Positions 28,283-37,579 of a stretch of 64,000 nucleotides of DNA are shown piece by piece. Position 1 is the first letter of the stretch. The number at the start of each line of letters is the position of its first letter. The notes below the pieces were generated by a model. It made no database searches. It saw only the letters and a program-made list of their open reading frames with translations, and was not told where the DNA came from. The translations under genes were made by a program, and so were the position numbers. This stretch comes from Aquicoccus sp. G2-2 (lineage in GTDB: Bacteria; Pseudomonadota; Alphaproteobacteria; Rhodobacterales; Rhodobacteraceae): positions 310,001 to 374,000 of the forward strand of contig NZ_JAYDCK010000003.1 in NCBI RefSeq assembly GCF_034555965.1, in the 5' to 3' direction.

Positions 28283-29783
28283 AAGTGGTGAGCCGGTAGC
28301 TGACCGCTTCGGCGATATGGGGTTTGCGGACATGTTCCGCCCCGTCGAGGTCGGCGATGGTGCGGGCCACGCGCAACACGCGATGGTAGCCGCGCGCGGT
28401 AAGGCCCATCTTTTCGGCCACGCGGATCAGCAGGGCGCGCCCGTCGGCATCGGGGGTGGCGATATCATCGAGCAGCGCGCCTTCGGCGTCGGCATTGAGC
28501 CGGGCGGCGGGCGCATCGGCGAAACGGCTTGCCTGCACCGCGCGGGCTGTGGCGACACGCGCCGCGACCTCGGCGGAGGTGTCGCCTGAGGGCGGCAGGT
28601 CGAGATCGCTATAGGCGACGGGGGGCACCTCGATGCGCAGATCGAAGCGGTCCATCAGCGGGCCGGAGATGCGGCCGAGGTAATCCTGCCCGCACAGCGG
28701 CGCGCGGGTGCAGGCGCGGGCCGGATCGGGGAGATAGCCGCATTTGCAGGGGTTCGCGGCGGCCATCAGCAAAAAACGGCACGGGTAGCGCACATGCGCA
28801 TTGGCGCGCGAGACGACGACCTCGCCGGTCTCGATCGGCTGGCGCAGGGTTTCCAGCACGGTACGCGGGAATTCGGGGAATTCATCCATGAAGAGCACGC
28901 CGTTATGTGCCAAGCTGATTTCGCCGGGCCGGGCGGAGCGCCCGCCGCCGACAATGGCGGCCATCGAAGCGGTATGGTGCGGTTCACGAAACGGGCGAGT
29001 GCGGGAGATGCCGCCTTCATCGAGCAGACCGGAAAGCGAATGGATCATCGAGGTCTCTAACGCCTCTGTGGCGGAGAGCGGCGGCAGGATGGTGGGCAGG
29101 CGCGCGGCCAGCATGGATTTGCCAGAGCCAGGCGTGCCGACCATGATCATGTGATGGCGCCCGGCGGCGGCAATTTCAAGCGCGCGCTTGGCGCGTTCCT
29201 GGCCCTTGACGTCGCGCAGGTCACGGGCGTGCACCGTGTTAGTGACTTCACCCGGTATGGCGGACGGCAGGGGGGACTGGCCGGTGAAATGGCGCACCGC
29301 ATCGGCCAGCGTGGCCGGAGCGATGACCTGTGCTGCCTCGACCCATGCGGCTTCTGCTCCGGAGGCGCGCGGGCAGACCAGCGCGCGGTTGGTTTCTGCC
29401 GCGCTCATTGCGGCGGGCAGGGCACCCACCACCGGCATCAACGCGCCATCGAGCGAAAGTTCACCCAAGGCTGTAATTGCTTCCACCGCATCCGAGGGCA
29501 GGATTTCGAGAGCGGCTAGCAGGGCCAGCGCGATGGGCAGGTCGTAATGGCTGCCTTCTTTTGGCAGATCGGCGGGGGAGAGATTGACGGTGATGCGTTT
29601 TGAGGGCAGCGCGATGGAGAGTGATGAAAGGGCTGTGCGCACGCGGTCGCGCGCCTCTGACACGGCCTTGTCGGGCAGGCCGACGATGGAAAACCCCGGT
29701 AGGCCGGGGGTTACGGCGCATTGCACTTCGACCGGTCGCGCTTCGACGCCTTCGAATGCCACCGTATAGGCGCGCGCGACCAT
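28269..29783 (-). CDS. comM: YifB/ComM family Mg-chelatase-like AAA ATPase
   Basis: A 504-residue ComM homologue. ComM is a hexameric helicase that drives branch migration in natural transformation. The N-terminal Lon-like S16 fold (GLPGFSIVGLPDKAVSEARDRVRTAL) is followed by the AAA core with GTPGSGKSMLAARLP (Walker A), the HTASMAAIVGGG segment, and VLFMDEFPEF (Walker B). The zinc-like Cys cluster NPCKCGYLPDPARACTRAPLCG is present, as in all YifB proteins. It overlaps the upstream hydrolase by 14 bases, convergently. GTTAACC sites lie upstream (see rejected items). Confidence 0.92.
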   Translation of the reverse strand: MVARAYTVAFEGVEARPVEVQCAVTPGLPGFSIVGLPDKAVSEARDRVRTALSSLSIALPSKRITVNLSPADLPKEGSHYDLPIALALLAALEILPSDAVEAITALGELSLDGALMPVVGALPAAMSAAETNRALVCPRASGAEAAWVEAAQVIAPATLADAVRHFTGQSPLPSAIPGEVTNTVHARDLRDVKGQERAKRALEIAAAGRHHMIMVGTPGSGKSMLAARLPTILPPLSATEALETSMIHSLSGLLDEGGISRTRPFREPHHTASMAAIVGGGRSARPGEISLAHNGVLFMDEFPEFPRTVLETLRQPIETGEVVVSRANAHVRYPCRFLLMAAANPCKCGYLPDPARACTRAPLCGQDYLGRISGPLMDRFDLRIEVPPVAYSDLDLPPSGDTSAEVAARVATARAVQASRFADAPAARLNADAEGALLDDIATPDADGRALLIRVAEKMGLTARGYHRVLRVARTIADLDGAEHVRKPHIAEAVSYRLTTFSES

Positions 29784-29870
29784 GAATGCCTCCGGACAGG
29801 ATTAATCTTGGTTAACCGATACCGCAGGCATGGTTTCAGAAAGGTTAACTTGGGCGAGATTGCGGTTGGT

Positions 29871-30449
29871 TCAGGGGAGATGGTTGAAGCGCGCGGCGTG
29901 CCAGCCGGAGGGGCTGTGGTGCAGTTCGGTCAGCGAAAGATTGTCGAGCCGGTGGGCGAAAGCGGCGGCGGTGTCGAGCTTGAGCGCTTGTTGTAACTGG
30001 CTGAGGATTACGCCGAAATGGGCGACGATGACGAGGTCGCGCTTTGGCTGCGCTGCCATAAGACGGGCAACGGCGGTATCAACGCGGGTGCCAAGCTCAT
30101 GCCAGCTTTCCCCGCCGGGTGGGCGGACATCGCCGGGATGATCCCAAAAGGTGCGGTATTGCGCCTGAGCGGTAAGCTCTTCGCGGGATTTCAATTCCCA
30201 GTCGCCGAAATGCATCTCGCGCAGGGCAGGGTCATGCGGCAGGCGCGTGCGGGTGCCTTGCAGTGCATCGGCGGTGGCGGTAGCGCGGCAGAGGTCCGAA
30301 GAGACCACGGCAGCATCTTGTGGCAGAGCGGCGGAGAGCCGGGCAATCGCGGCAGTATCGCCGAGGTCGGCGGGCAGATCTGACCAGCCGACCAGAGTTT
30401 TGGCGTGGGTCGGGCCGTGGCGGACCCAGAAGATGCGTTGCACGGGCAA
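29871..30449 (-). CDS. Histidine phosphatase family protein
   Basis: A 192-residue phosphoglycerate-mutase-like phosphatase. The catalytic RHG motif is in WVRHGPTHAKT at the N-terminus, the acid is probably the Glu of REMHFGDWE near residue 85, and the second catalytic His is in VIVAHFG near 148. This is the single-domain group that includes CobC and broad-specificity phosphatases. The substrate is not known, and neither neighbour (comM and coaBC) points to one. Confidence 0.87.
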   Translation of the reverse strand: MPVQRIFWVRHGPTHAKTLVGWSDLPADLGDTAAIARLSAALPQDAAVVSSDLCRATATADALQGTRTRLPHDPALREMHFGDWELKSREELTAQAQYRTFWDHPGDVRPPGGESWHELGTRVDTAVARLMAAQPKRDLVIVAHFGVILSQLQQALKLDTAAAFAHRLDNLSLTELHHSPSGWHAARFNHLP

Positions 30450-30635
30450 GGTGGCGTCCTTTTCGGTGGTGGTGCCCCAGTGATAGCAGACCGGAGCGGA
30501 GAAGAAATATGTGGCGGGTCATGGATTTGGCACCGCCTTTCGGTCCGGAACGCCGCCAGCGGGCTGGTGGATGCCATTGTTTTCACCCGCCTTGCGCCGT
30601 AACACTGGCAGGTGAGCCATCCGGGGGAGAGCGCG

Positions 30636-31829
30636 ATGCTGGGCGGGAAACATATTCTTCTGATTATCGGCGGTGGAATTGCCGCCTACAAGAGCCTTGA
30701 TCTGATCCGGCGGCTGCGCGAGCGTGGCGCCGAGGTGACGCCGGTGCTGACCCGCGCGGCGCATGAATTTGTCACGCCCTTGTCGGTGGCGGCGCTGGCT
30801 GGCAAGGCCGCGCATGATGACTTGTTCGATCTGACCAATGAAGCGGAGATGGGGCATATTCAGCTTAGCCGGGTGGCCGATCTGGTGGTGGTGGCACCGG
30901 GAACGGCGGATTTGTTGGCCAAGATGGCGGGGGGCCATGCGGATGATCTGGCCTCGACCCTGTTGATGGCGACCGACACGCCGGTATTGGTGGCCCCTGC
31001 GATGAATGTGCGGATGTATGAACATGCGGCGACGCAGCGCAATCTGGCGACGCTCAGGGCGGACGGGGTTGCGTTTGTCGGGCCGAATGAGGGTGACATG
31101 GCCTGCGGCGAGTTCGGGCCGGGGCGGATGAGTGAGCCGATGGAGATTGTCGGCGCGATTGAAACGGCGCTGGGTGCTGGTGCGTTGAGCGGCAAGCGTA
31201 TTCTGGTGACATCGGGGCCGACGCATGAGCCGATAGACCCGGTGCGCTATATCGCCAACCGCTCGTCGGGTGCGCAGGGCAGCGCGATTGCGCGGGCGTT
31301 GGCCGGACTGGGGGCCGAGGTGATTTTCGTCACCGGACCGGCGGAAGCGGCGCGCCCCGAAGGCTGCACCGTGGTGGAAGTGGAAAGTGCGGCTGCGATG
31401 CTGGCGGCGGTGCAGGGTGCGCTGCCGGTGGATGCGGGGGTGTTTGCTGCGGCAGTGGCGGATTGGCGGGTGGCGCGCGAGAGCGGCTCGAAGATCAAGA
31501 AGGTGGCAGGCAAGCTGCCGAGCTTGGAGTTTGTCGAAAACCCGGACATACTGGCCACGGTGAGCCAGATGAAAGCCGGGCGTCCCGGCTTGGTGGTGGG
31601 TTTTGCGGCCGAGACTGACGACGTGATTGCCCATGCATCGGCCAAGCGCGCGCGCAAGGGCTGTGACTGGATCGTGGCCAATGACGTGCGCCCGGAGACC
31701 GGGATTATGGGCGGCGATGAGAATGCCGTTCATCTGATTACCGAGGGCGGCGTTGAAGACTGGCCGCGGATGAGCAAGAGCAATGTGGCACGGCGGCTCG
31801 CGGAGCGGATTGCGGCGGCGCTTGAGTGA
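30636..31829 (+). CDS. coaBC: Bifunctional phosphopantothenoylcysteine decarboxylase / phosphopantothenate--cysteine ligase
   Basis: CoaBC carries out two consecutive steps of coenzyme A synthesis. The N-terminal flavoprotein half has [16 protein letters not shown], the active His in EMGHIQLSR, the PAMN motif and [11 protein letters not shown] with its reductive Cys. The C-terminal ligase half opens [27 protein letters not shown] and contains the SKIKK lysines. The ATG at 30636 is chosen because GGGGGAG lies upstream; a GTG at 30612 also starts the frame. dut follows after 37 bases. Confidence 0.95.
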   Translation: MLGGKHILLIIGGGIAAYKSLDLIRRLRERGAEVTPVLTRAAHEFVTPLSVAALAGKAAHDDLFDLTNEAEMGHIQLSRVADLVVVAPGTADLLAKMAGGHADDLASTLLMATDTPVLVAPAMNVRMYEHAATQRNLATLRADGVAFVGPNEGDMACGEFGPGRMSEPMEIVGAIETALGAGALSGKRILVTSGPTHEPIDPVRYIANRSSGAQGSAIARALAGLGAEVIFVTGPAEAARPEGCTVVEVESAAAMLAAVQGALPVDAGVFAAAVADWRVARESGSKIKKVAGKLPSLEFVENPDILATVSQMKAGRPGLVVGFAAETDDVIAHASAKRARKGCDWIVANDVRPETGIMGGDENAVHLITEGGVEDWPRMSKSNVARRLAERIAAALE

Positions 31830-31839
31830 GGCTGCGGGA

Positions 31840-31872
31840 GCCTCCGGCGGGGATATTTTTGGCAAAATGAAG
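31840..31872 (+). repeat. 33-base intergenic repeat, copy 1
   Basis: This 33-base sequence (beginning GCCTCCGGCGGGGATATTTT and ending AAAATGAAG) is identical at 52082-52114. It sits between coaBC and dut, and its ATG at 31867 forms the apparent dut start. A stem (GAGGCT 31828-31833 with AGCCTC 31839-31844) overlaps it. I recall similar sequences as frequent in Rhodobacterales intergenic DNA, but cannot verify this. Confidence 0.7.
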
Positions 31873-32337
31873 GATGGGCGCGTGGTTGCGATAAGGCTGG
31901 TCTGGATTGACGGGGCGGATCGGGAAGTGGTGCTGCCCGCTTATGCGACGGCGGGGGCGGCGGGCGCGGATGTGCGGGCAAACCTGCCTGATCGCGGGCG
32001 CGTTGTGTTGCGCCCCGGTGAGCGGGCGCTGGTGCCGACCGGGTTCAGGCTGGAAATTCCTGAAGGGTATGAGGTGCAGGTGCGGCCGCGCTCTGGATTG
32101 GCGCTGAAGCATGGGATCATGCTGGCCAATAGCCCCGGAACGATCGACAGCGATTATCGCGGTGAGGTGGGGGTGATCGTGCTTAATGCCGGGCAGGAGG
32201 TGTTCGAGATTGGCCATGGTGAGCGGATTGCGCAGCTGGTGGTGGCGCCGGTGGTGCAGGGGGAGTTCGTGCTGGGCGGGGATTTGAGCGAAACCGTGCG
32301 GGGCGCGGGCGGGTTTGGTTCAACGGGGCGCAGCTGA
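31867..32337 (+). CDS. dut: dUTP diphosphatase
   Basis: Dut hydrolyses dUTP to dUMP, keeping uracil out of DNA and supplying thymidylate synthesis. All five trimeric dUTPase motifs are visible: [49 protein letters not shown] and the C-terminal arm [10 protein letters not shown]. The start is uncertain. The ATG at 31867 lies inside a repeated intergenic sequence, so the GTG at 31882, with AAGGATGGG upstream, may be the true start, giving about 151 residues. The stop overlaps the next gene as TGATG. Confidence 0.93.
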   Translation: MKDGRVVAIRLVWIDGADREVVLPAYATAGAAGADVRANLPDRGRVVLRPGERALVPTGFRLEIPEGYEVQVRPRSGLALKHGIMLANSPGTIDSDYRGEVGVIVLNAGQEVFEIGHGERIAQLVVAPVVQGEFVLGGDLSETVRGAGGFGSTGRS

Positions 32338-33377
32338 TGCTGATGATTGTCGGGCTGATGGCGGTGATCTGGGGGCTTGGGCGCGCGTTGCGCTGGCCCG
32401 GTTGGGTTGTCTGGGGGCTGATCGCGCTGGTTTACGTGGCTGTGGTGCTGGCGCATCTGGTGTTGCCGGAGGGCAATGCGCTGCGGGTTGGAACCGGGAG
32501 CGCGGCTGGCTGGCTGATTCTTGGCGCGATTGTCGTGGTGGTGGCGGCTTATGCACGGGGGCTTGGCTGGTTGAAGGCGCGGGCGAAGGCGCCGGAACAG
32601 ACGGCGGTGGCGCCGGGCAGTTTTGCGCCGGGTGAATTGCCGCGCTATGCCCGGCATATCGTTTTGCATGAATTGGGCGGGCCGGGGCAGAAGCGGCTGA
32701 AGCAGGCCAAGGTGCTGGTGATCGGTGCGGGCGGGCTGGGCGCGCCGGTGATGCTATATCTCGCGGCAGCCGGGGTGGGCCGGATCGGGGTGATCGACGA
32801 TGATGTGGTCGAAGGGTCTAACCTGCAACGCCAGATTATTCATACCGACGCGCGAATTGGTGCGCCCAAGGTGCGCTCGGCGATGGAAGCGATGCGCGCG
32901 CTGAACCCTTGGGTTGAGGTGCGGCCGTATGAGCGGCGGTTGAGCGCGCAGATCGCGGAAGACCTGTTCGCGGAGTTCGATCTGGTGATCGACGGAACCG
33001 ACAATGCCGAGACCCGCTATCTGGTGAACCGCGCCTGTGTGGCGCAGGGCAAGCCGTTGATTTCAGGCGCGATCGTGCAATGGGAAGGGCAGGTGAGCGT
33101 GTTTGATCCGGCCCATGGTGCGCCGTGTTATCAATGCGTGTTTCCGCAAGCCCCCGCGGCGGGGCTGGCACCGAGCTGTGCCGAGGCGGGGGTTGTCGGG
33201 CCGTTGCCCGGTGTGATCGGCTCGATGATGGCGCTGGAGGCGGTGAAGTTGATCGCCGGGGCGGGGCATGTCTTGCGCGGTGAGTTGCTGATCTATGACG
33301 GGCTTTATGGCGAGACGCGCAAGATCAGCGTGGCGCGGCGGGCGGATTGCCCGGTTTGTGGGGCAAAGGCGGAGTAG
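32337..33377 (+). CDS. MoeB/ThiF-family adenylyltransferase with N-terminal membrane segments
   Basis: The C-terminal 245 residues form an E1-like adenylating enzyme of the MoeB/ThiF group, which activates the C-terminal glycine of a ubiquitin-like sulfur carrier. The nucleotide loop GAGGLGAPVMLYLAAAGVG, IDDDVVEGSNLQRQ, the Arg-finger segment and two zinc Cys pairs (CYQCVF, CPVCGAK) are present. Before it lie about 100 residues with three hydrophobic helices, probably tethering the enzyme to the membrane. The ATG overlaps the dut stop. The carrier partner (MoaD or ThiS) is not in the window. Confidence 0.88.
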   Translation: MLMIVGLMAVIWGLGRALRWPGWVVWGLIALVYVAVVLAHLVLPEGNALRVGTGSAAGWLILGAIVVVVAAYARGLGWLKARAKAPEQTAVAPGSFAPGELPRYARHIVLHELGGPGQKRLKQAKVLVIGAGGLGAPVMLYLAAAGVGRIGVIDDDVVEGSNLQRQIIHTDARIGAPKVRSAMEAMRALNPWVEVRPYERRLSAQIAEDLFAEFDLVIDGTDNAETRYLVNRACVAQGKPLISGAIVQWEGQVSVFDPAHGAPCYQCVFPQAPAAGLAPSCAEAGVVGPLPGVIGSMMALEAVKLIAGAGHVLRGELLIYDGLYGETRKISVARRADCPVCGAKAE

Positions 33378-33448
33378 AGCCGCCGCTTGCGATTGCGGCG
33401 GACGGGTGGAGCGCATAGCTTGGCGGCAAATTGACAGGAGATGCCGCA

Positions 33449-35462
33449 ATGACCAACCCGCTTTTGCAAGACTGGGAAACGCCGTTCAAGATTGCCCCGT
33501 TCGATGCGATTTCGGACGAGGATTTTACGCCCGCGTTGCAAGAGGCGTTGGCCGCGCATGAGGCGGAGATTGCCGCCATCGCCGGGAGCGCCGAAGAGCC
33601 GGATTTCGACAATGTGATTGGCGCGCTGGAAGCGGCCGGGGCCGGGCTGGACAAGGTGCTGGCGGTGTTCTTCACCGTGGCAGGCGCCGACAGCAGCCCG
33701 GCGCGGGAGGCGTTGCAACGGGAGTTTTCACCGAAGCTGGCGCGGCATTTCGCGGAGATTTCGGCCAACAAGGCGCTGTTTCGCCGGGTCGAGGCGGTCT
33801 GGCAAAAGCGCGATGCGCTTGATTTGAGCGCGGAGCAGGCGCGGGTCTTGATGCTGACGCGGCGCGGTTTCGTGCGCTCTGGCGCGGCACTGGAAGGCGC
33901 GGACGAGGCGCGGATGAAGGAGATCAAGGCGCGGCTTGCCGAATTGGGCACCGCGTTTACGCAAAACCTGCTGGCGGATGAGCGTGACTGGGCCTTGCCG
34001 TTGAGCGAGGGCGATCTGGACGGGTTGCCCGATTTCGTGCGCGACGCGGCGCGGGCGGCGGGCGAGGAAAAGGGCGAAGACGGGCCGGTGGTTACGCTGT
34101 CACGGTCTTTGATCGTGCCGTTCCTGCAATTTTCGCCACGCCGGGATTTGCGCGAAAAGGCGTTTCGTGCATGGGCCGCGCGCGGGGCCAACGGGGGAGA
34201 CCGACAACCGCGCAATTGCTGCGGAGATTTTGAAGCTACGTGAGGAGCGCGCGAAGCTGTTGGGCTATGCCAATTTCGCGGAGTTCAAGCTGGAGCCGGA
34301 AATGGCCAAGACGCCGCAGGCGGTGCGTGATTTGCTGATGGCGGTCTGGCAGCCCGCGAAGGCGCGGGCCGAGGCCGATAGCGCGGTGTTGGAAGCGATG
34401 ATGCGCGAGGATGGCGTCAACGGCGCGCTGGAGCCGTGGGATTGGCGTTATTACGCGGAAAAACGACGCCGCGCGGAGCATGATCTGGATGAGGCGGAAT
34501 TGAAGCCGTATCTTTCGCTGGAGCGGATGATCGAGGCGGCGTTTGCCTGTGCCGGGCGGCTGTTCGGGCTGGCGTTCAAACCGCTTGATGTGCCGCTTTA
34601 TCATCCCGATTGCCGGGCGTGGGAGGTCACCCGCGATGGCCGCCATGTGGCCGTGTTCATTGGTGATTATTTCGCCCGTGGCTCAAAACGCTCGGGTGCG
34701 TGGTGTTCGGCCATGCGCGGGCAGGCGAAATGGCCCAAGGCGCAAAGCCCGGTGGTGATCAACGTGTGCAATTTCACCAAGGGCGATCCGGCGCTGTTGT
34801 CTTATGACGATGCGCGCACGCTGTTTCACGAGTTTGGCCATGCGTTGCATCAGATGCTTTCAAACGTGACCTATGAGAGCGTGTCGGGCACCAGCGTGGC
34901 GCGCGATTTCGTGGAATTGCCGAGCCAGCTAAATGAACATTGGCTGGAGGTGCCGGAGGTGCTGCGCGAGTTTGCGCGCCATGTGGAAACCAATGAGCCG
35001 ATGCCCGAAGCGATGCTTGGGCGCGTGCTGGAGGCGGCGAATTTCGATCAGGGCTTTCAGACGGTGGAATATGTTGCCTCCGCGCTGGTCGATCTGGAGT
35101 TCCATGACGGCGCGGCGCCAGAGGACGTGATGGCGCGGCAGGCCGAGGTTCTGGAGCGGCTGGGGATGCCGCATGCGATCGTGATGCGCCATGCGACGCC
35201 GCAGTTTGCGCATGTGTTTTCCGGCGATGGTTATTCGAGCGGATATTATTCCTACATGTGGTCGGAAGTGATGGATGCGGATGCGTTTGAGGCATTCGAG
35301 GATGCCGGGAGCGCGTTTGATCCGGCCACGGCGAAGGCGCTGGAGGATAATATCCTGTCGAAAGGTGGTTCGGAAGATGCGGGCGCGCTTTACGTGGCGT
35401 TTCGCGGACGCTTGCCGGGGGTGGAGGCGTTGCTGAAGGGGCGCGGGTTGACCGAAGCGTGA
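33449..35462 (+). pseudogene. M3 family oligopeptidase (PrlC/Dcp type) broken by a frameshift
   Basis: Two overlapping frames together encode a complete M3 metallopeptidase, which would cleave short peptides in the cytoplasm. The first frame runs from ATG 33449 (ribosome site AGGAG) through the helical N-terminal domain to about residue 248, then goes out of phase. The second frame takes up the family sequence TDNRAIAAEILKLREERAKLLGYANFAEF and continues past the zinc motif HEFGHALH to the stop at 35462. The phase change falls in a run of five G (34193-34197): removing one G or adding two restores a single 670-residue chain. Either a base error or a real inactivation is possible. Confidence 0.88.
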
Positions 35463-35488
35463 CAGTTGCCGAGCTGGCGGGCGCGGGA

Positions 35489-35992
35489 TCAGTGGGGTTT
35501 GCCCTTGCTGAACCTTAGCTGCGGTGCCCCGTCGCGCCACGTGCCATGGATCAGGCGGCCGGGTTCGGCGCATTCGGGAAACTGGTCCTGCCAGTCGCGA
35601 AAGCGGTCATTGGTGATGATCGGCGCGTCCAAGTCGCGCGCGGCCCGGAGCAGGAAGCCATCGGCAGGTTCGCGCTTGGGGGAGACCATCACCTCTTGAT
35701 CTGTCAGGCCAAGCACGCGGGCGAGGGCAGCTTCGTTCATGTAACGGTCGCTCAGCTTGTAGCCGACATTGGCGTCGAAGATCACCCTGACAGAATGGCC
35801 ATTGCCCAGGAGCGCCTGTGCCACCGTGCGCACGATGGTGATGTCAGCGCCATTGCCGGACCAGTGCATGACGTTGGAGCCGTCGATCAGCACGCGGCGG
35901 TCGGGTTTCTTGGGGGTTTTGAACGCGCCGCGAAGCAGAATGAAGATCGCAACGAGTGCCACGGGGGCAAGGAGAAACCAGGATTGATCCAT
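35489..35992 (-). CDS. Membrane-anchored NYN/PIN-like ribonuclease (Zc3h12a type)
   Basis: After one N-terminal membrane helix (WFLLAPVALVAIFILLRGAF) and a basic stretch comes a NYN domain. The acidic residues expected at a metal site are seen in VLIDGSNVMHW near residue 35, IFDANVGY near 75, REPADGFLLRAARD near 112 and IITNDRFRDW near 130. These match the RNase_Zc3h12a group of PIN-like nucleases. The protein would face the cytoplasm as a tethered RNase. It follows phosphomannomutase by 15 bases in the same direction and may share its transcript. Target RNA is unknown. Confidence 0.78.
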   Translation of the reverse strand: MDQSWFLLAPVALVAIFILLRGAFKTPKKPDRRVLIDGSNVMHWSGNGADITIVRTVAQALLGNGHSVRVIFDANVGYKLSDRYMNEAALARVLGLTDQEVMVSPKREPADGFLLRAARDLDAPIITNDRFRDWQDQFPECAEPGRLIHGTWRDGAPQLRFSKGKPH

Positions 35993-36007
35993 GAGGGGCG
36001 GCCCGCG

Positions 36008-37504
36008 TCAGATTGTCTGGTCGTAGTCACCGACGGCGGGTTCGGTGCGAATGACGGCGTCAAGCTCGGCGAAGATGGCGCGCATTTCCGCGTCGGACTG
36101 ACTGCTTTCGCAGACCACGACGAGGTTGGGCGTGTTCGAGGATGCGCGCACCAGACCCCATGAACCATTGTCGAGGATGACACGGGCGCCGTTGACGGTG
36201 ACGACCTGTTTGATCGTGCGGCCAGCGATTTTTTCGCCCGCGTCGTGTTTGGCGACCAGCCGCGCGACGAGGCGCTCAAGTATTTCGTATTTCTCGGTAT
36301 CGGCGGCATGGGGGGACATGGTGGGCGTGGCCCATGTGCGTGGCAGGGCGCGGCGCAGATCGGCCATGGATTTGTCGGGGTGGCGGTCCATCAGCTTGCA
36401 AAGCTCGACCGCGACGCGCAGCCCACAATCATAACCCCGTCCCACCGGTTCGGCGAGGAAGTAGTGGCCGGATTTTTCGAAGCCCGCCAGCGCGCCAAGC
36501 TCTTTCACCCGACGTTTCATGTGTGAATGGCCGGTTTTCCAGTAATCCGCCGTGGCACCGTTTTTGATCAATTCCGGATCGGACGCGAAAAGCCCGGTGG
36601 ATTTTACATCCGCGACGAAAGTGGCACCGGGATGAAGAGCGCTGAGATCGCGCGCCATGATGACGCCAACCTTGTCGGCGAAAATCTCCTCGCCCTCATT
36701 GTCAACCACGCCGCAGCGGTCGCCATCGCCATCAAAGCCAAGCGCGAAATCGGCACCTGTGGCCTTCACCGATGCGGCCATGTCGTGCAGCATTTCCATG
36801 GCTTCGGGGTTTGGGTTGTAATGCGGGAAAGTGTAGTCAAGCTCATTATGAGAGGGGATGACTTCGACGCCGATGCGCCGGAACAATTCCGGTGCGAAGG
36901 CTGAGGCGGTGCCGTTGCCGGTGGCGCAGACCACGCGCAGCGGGCGGGTCATGCTAAAATCACCAACGAGATCATCAAGGTAAGCCTCGCGCACGCCATC
37001 GACAAATTCATAGGCACCACCGGGGGCAGGTGTGGCGCGGCCTTGCAGGACGATATCGCGCAACTCGCCCATTTCGTCTGGCCCGTGGGTCAGCGGGCGC
37101 TCAAACCCCATCTTGACGCCGGTCCAGCCGTTCGGGTTGTGCGACGCGGTGACCATGGCAACGGCAGGTACATCGAGGTGAAACTGTGCGAAATAAGCCA
37201 TCGGTGACAGGGCGGGGCCGATATCCTTGACGGTGATACCGGCCTGCATAAGCCCGAGGATGAGTGCGTGTTTGATTGAAAGCGAATAGTCGCGGTAATC
37301 GTTTCCTACAGCGATGACAGGAACAATGCCGCGGTTGCGCATCTGCGTGCCAAGGCCAAGGCCAAGGGCGGTCATGCCGGGCAGGTTTATCTCATCTGGG
37401 TATTTCCAACGGGCATCATATTCGCGAAAGCCTGTCGGGGCGATCATTGGATCGCGCAGGAATTCCCAGGTATTCGGGGTGGATGTGGCAAGTGGACATT
37501 TCAT
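36008..37504 (-). CDS. manB: Phosphomannomutase / phosphoglucomutase
   Basis: An alpha-D-phosphohexomutase of about 498 residues that interconverts hexose 1- and 6-phosphates, here most likely mannose for surface polysaccharide. The phosphoserine loop is VTASHNPNGWTGVK, the metal-binding loop is GFDGDGDRCGVVD, and the sugar-binding FEKSGHYF loop lies in the third domain, with the phosphate-binding domain at the C-terminus. The ATG at 37504 is chosen; one in-frame ATG lies upstream and one downstream. It sits just after two capsule-export genes, which supports a role in making export substrate. Confidence 0.88.
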   Translation of the reverse strand: MKCPLATSTPNTWEFLRDPMIAPTGFREYDARWKYPDEINLPGMTALGLGLGTQMRNRGIVPVIAVGNDYRDYSLSIKHALILGLMQAGITVKDIGPALSPMAYFAQFHLDVPAVAMVTASHNPNGWTGVKMGFERPLTHGPDEMGELRDIVLQGRATPAPGGAYEFVDGVREAYLDDLVGDFSMTRPLRVVCATGNGTASAFAPELFRRIGVEVIPSHNELDYTFPHYNPNPEAMEMLHDMAASVKATGADFALGFDGDGDRCGVVDNEGEEIFADKVGVIMARDLSALHPGATFVADVKSTGLFASDPELIKNGATADYWKTGHSHMKRRVKELGALAGFEKSGHYFLAEPVGRGYDCGLRVAVELCKLMDRHPDKSMADLRRALPRTWATPTMSPHAADTEKYEILERLVARLVAKHDAGEKIAGRTIKQVVTVNGARVILDNGSWGLVRASSNTPNLVVVCESSQSDAEMRAIFAELDAVIRTEPAVGDYDQTI

Positions 37505-37579
37505 GCGAAACCCGTCTTCGGAGGCTGGAATGAAAAAAGCGCCGCGCAGCAAACAGGTGGCCGCGCGGCGGGGTGAAGA

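Noticed and set aside
29802-29816. Possible CtrA box (TTAA, six bases, TTAAC) upstream of comM
   Set aside because: The CtrA consensus needs a seven-base spacer, and a second six-base example at 2492-2506 lies away from any plausible target. Not strong enough to annotate.
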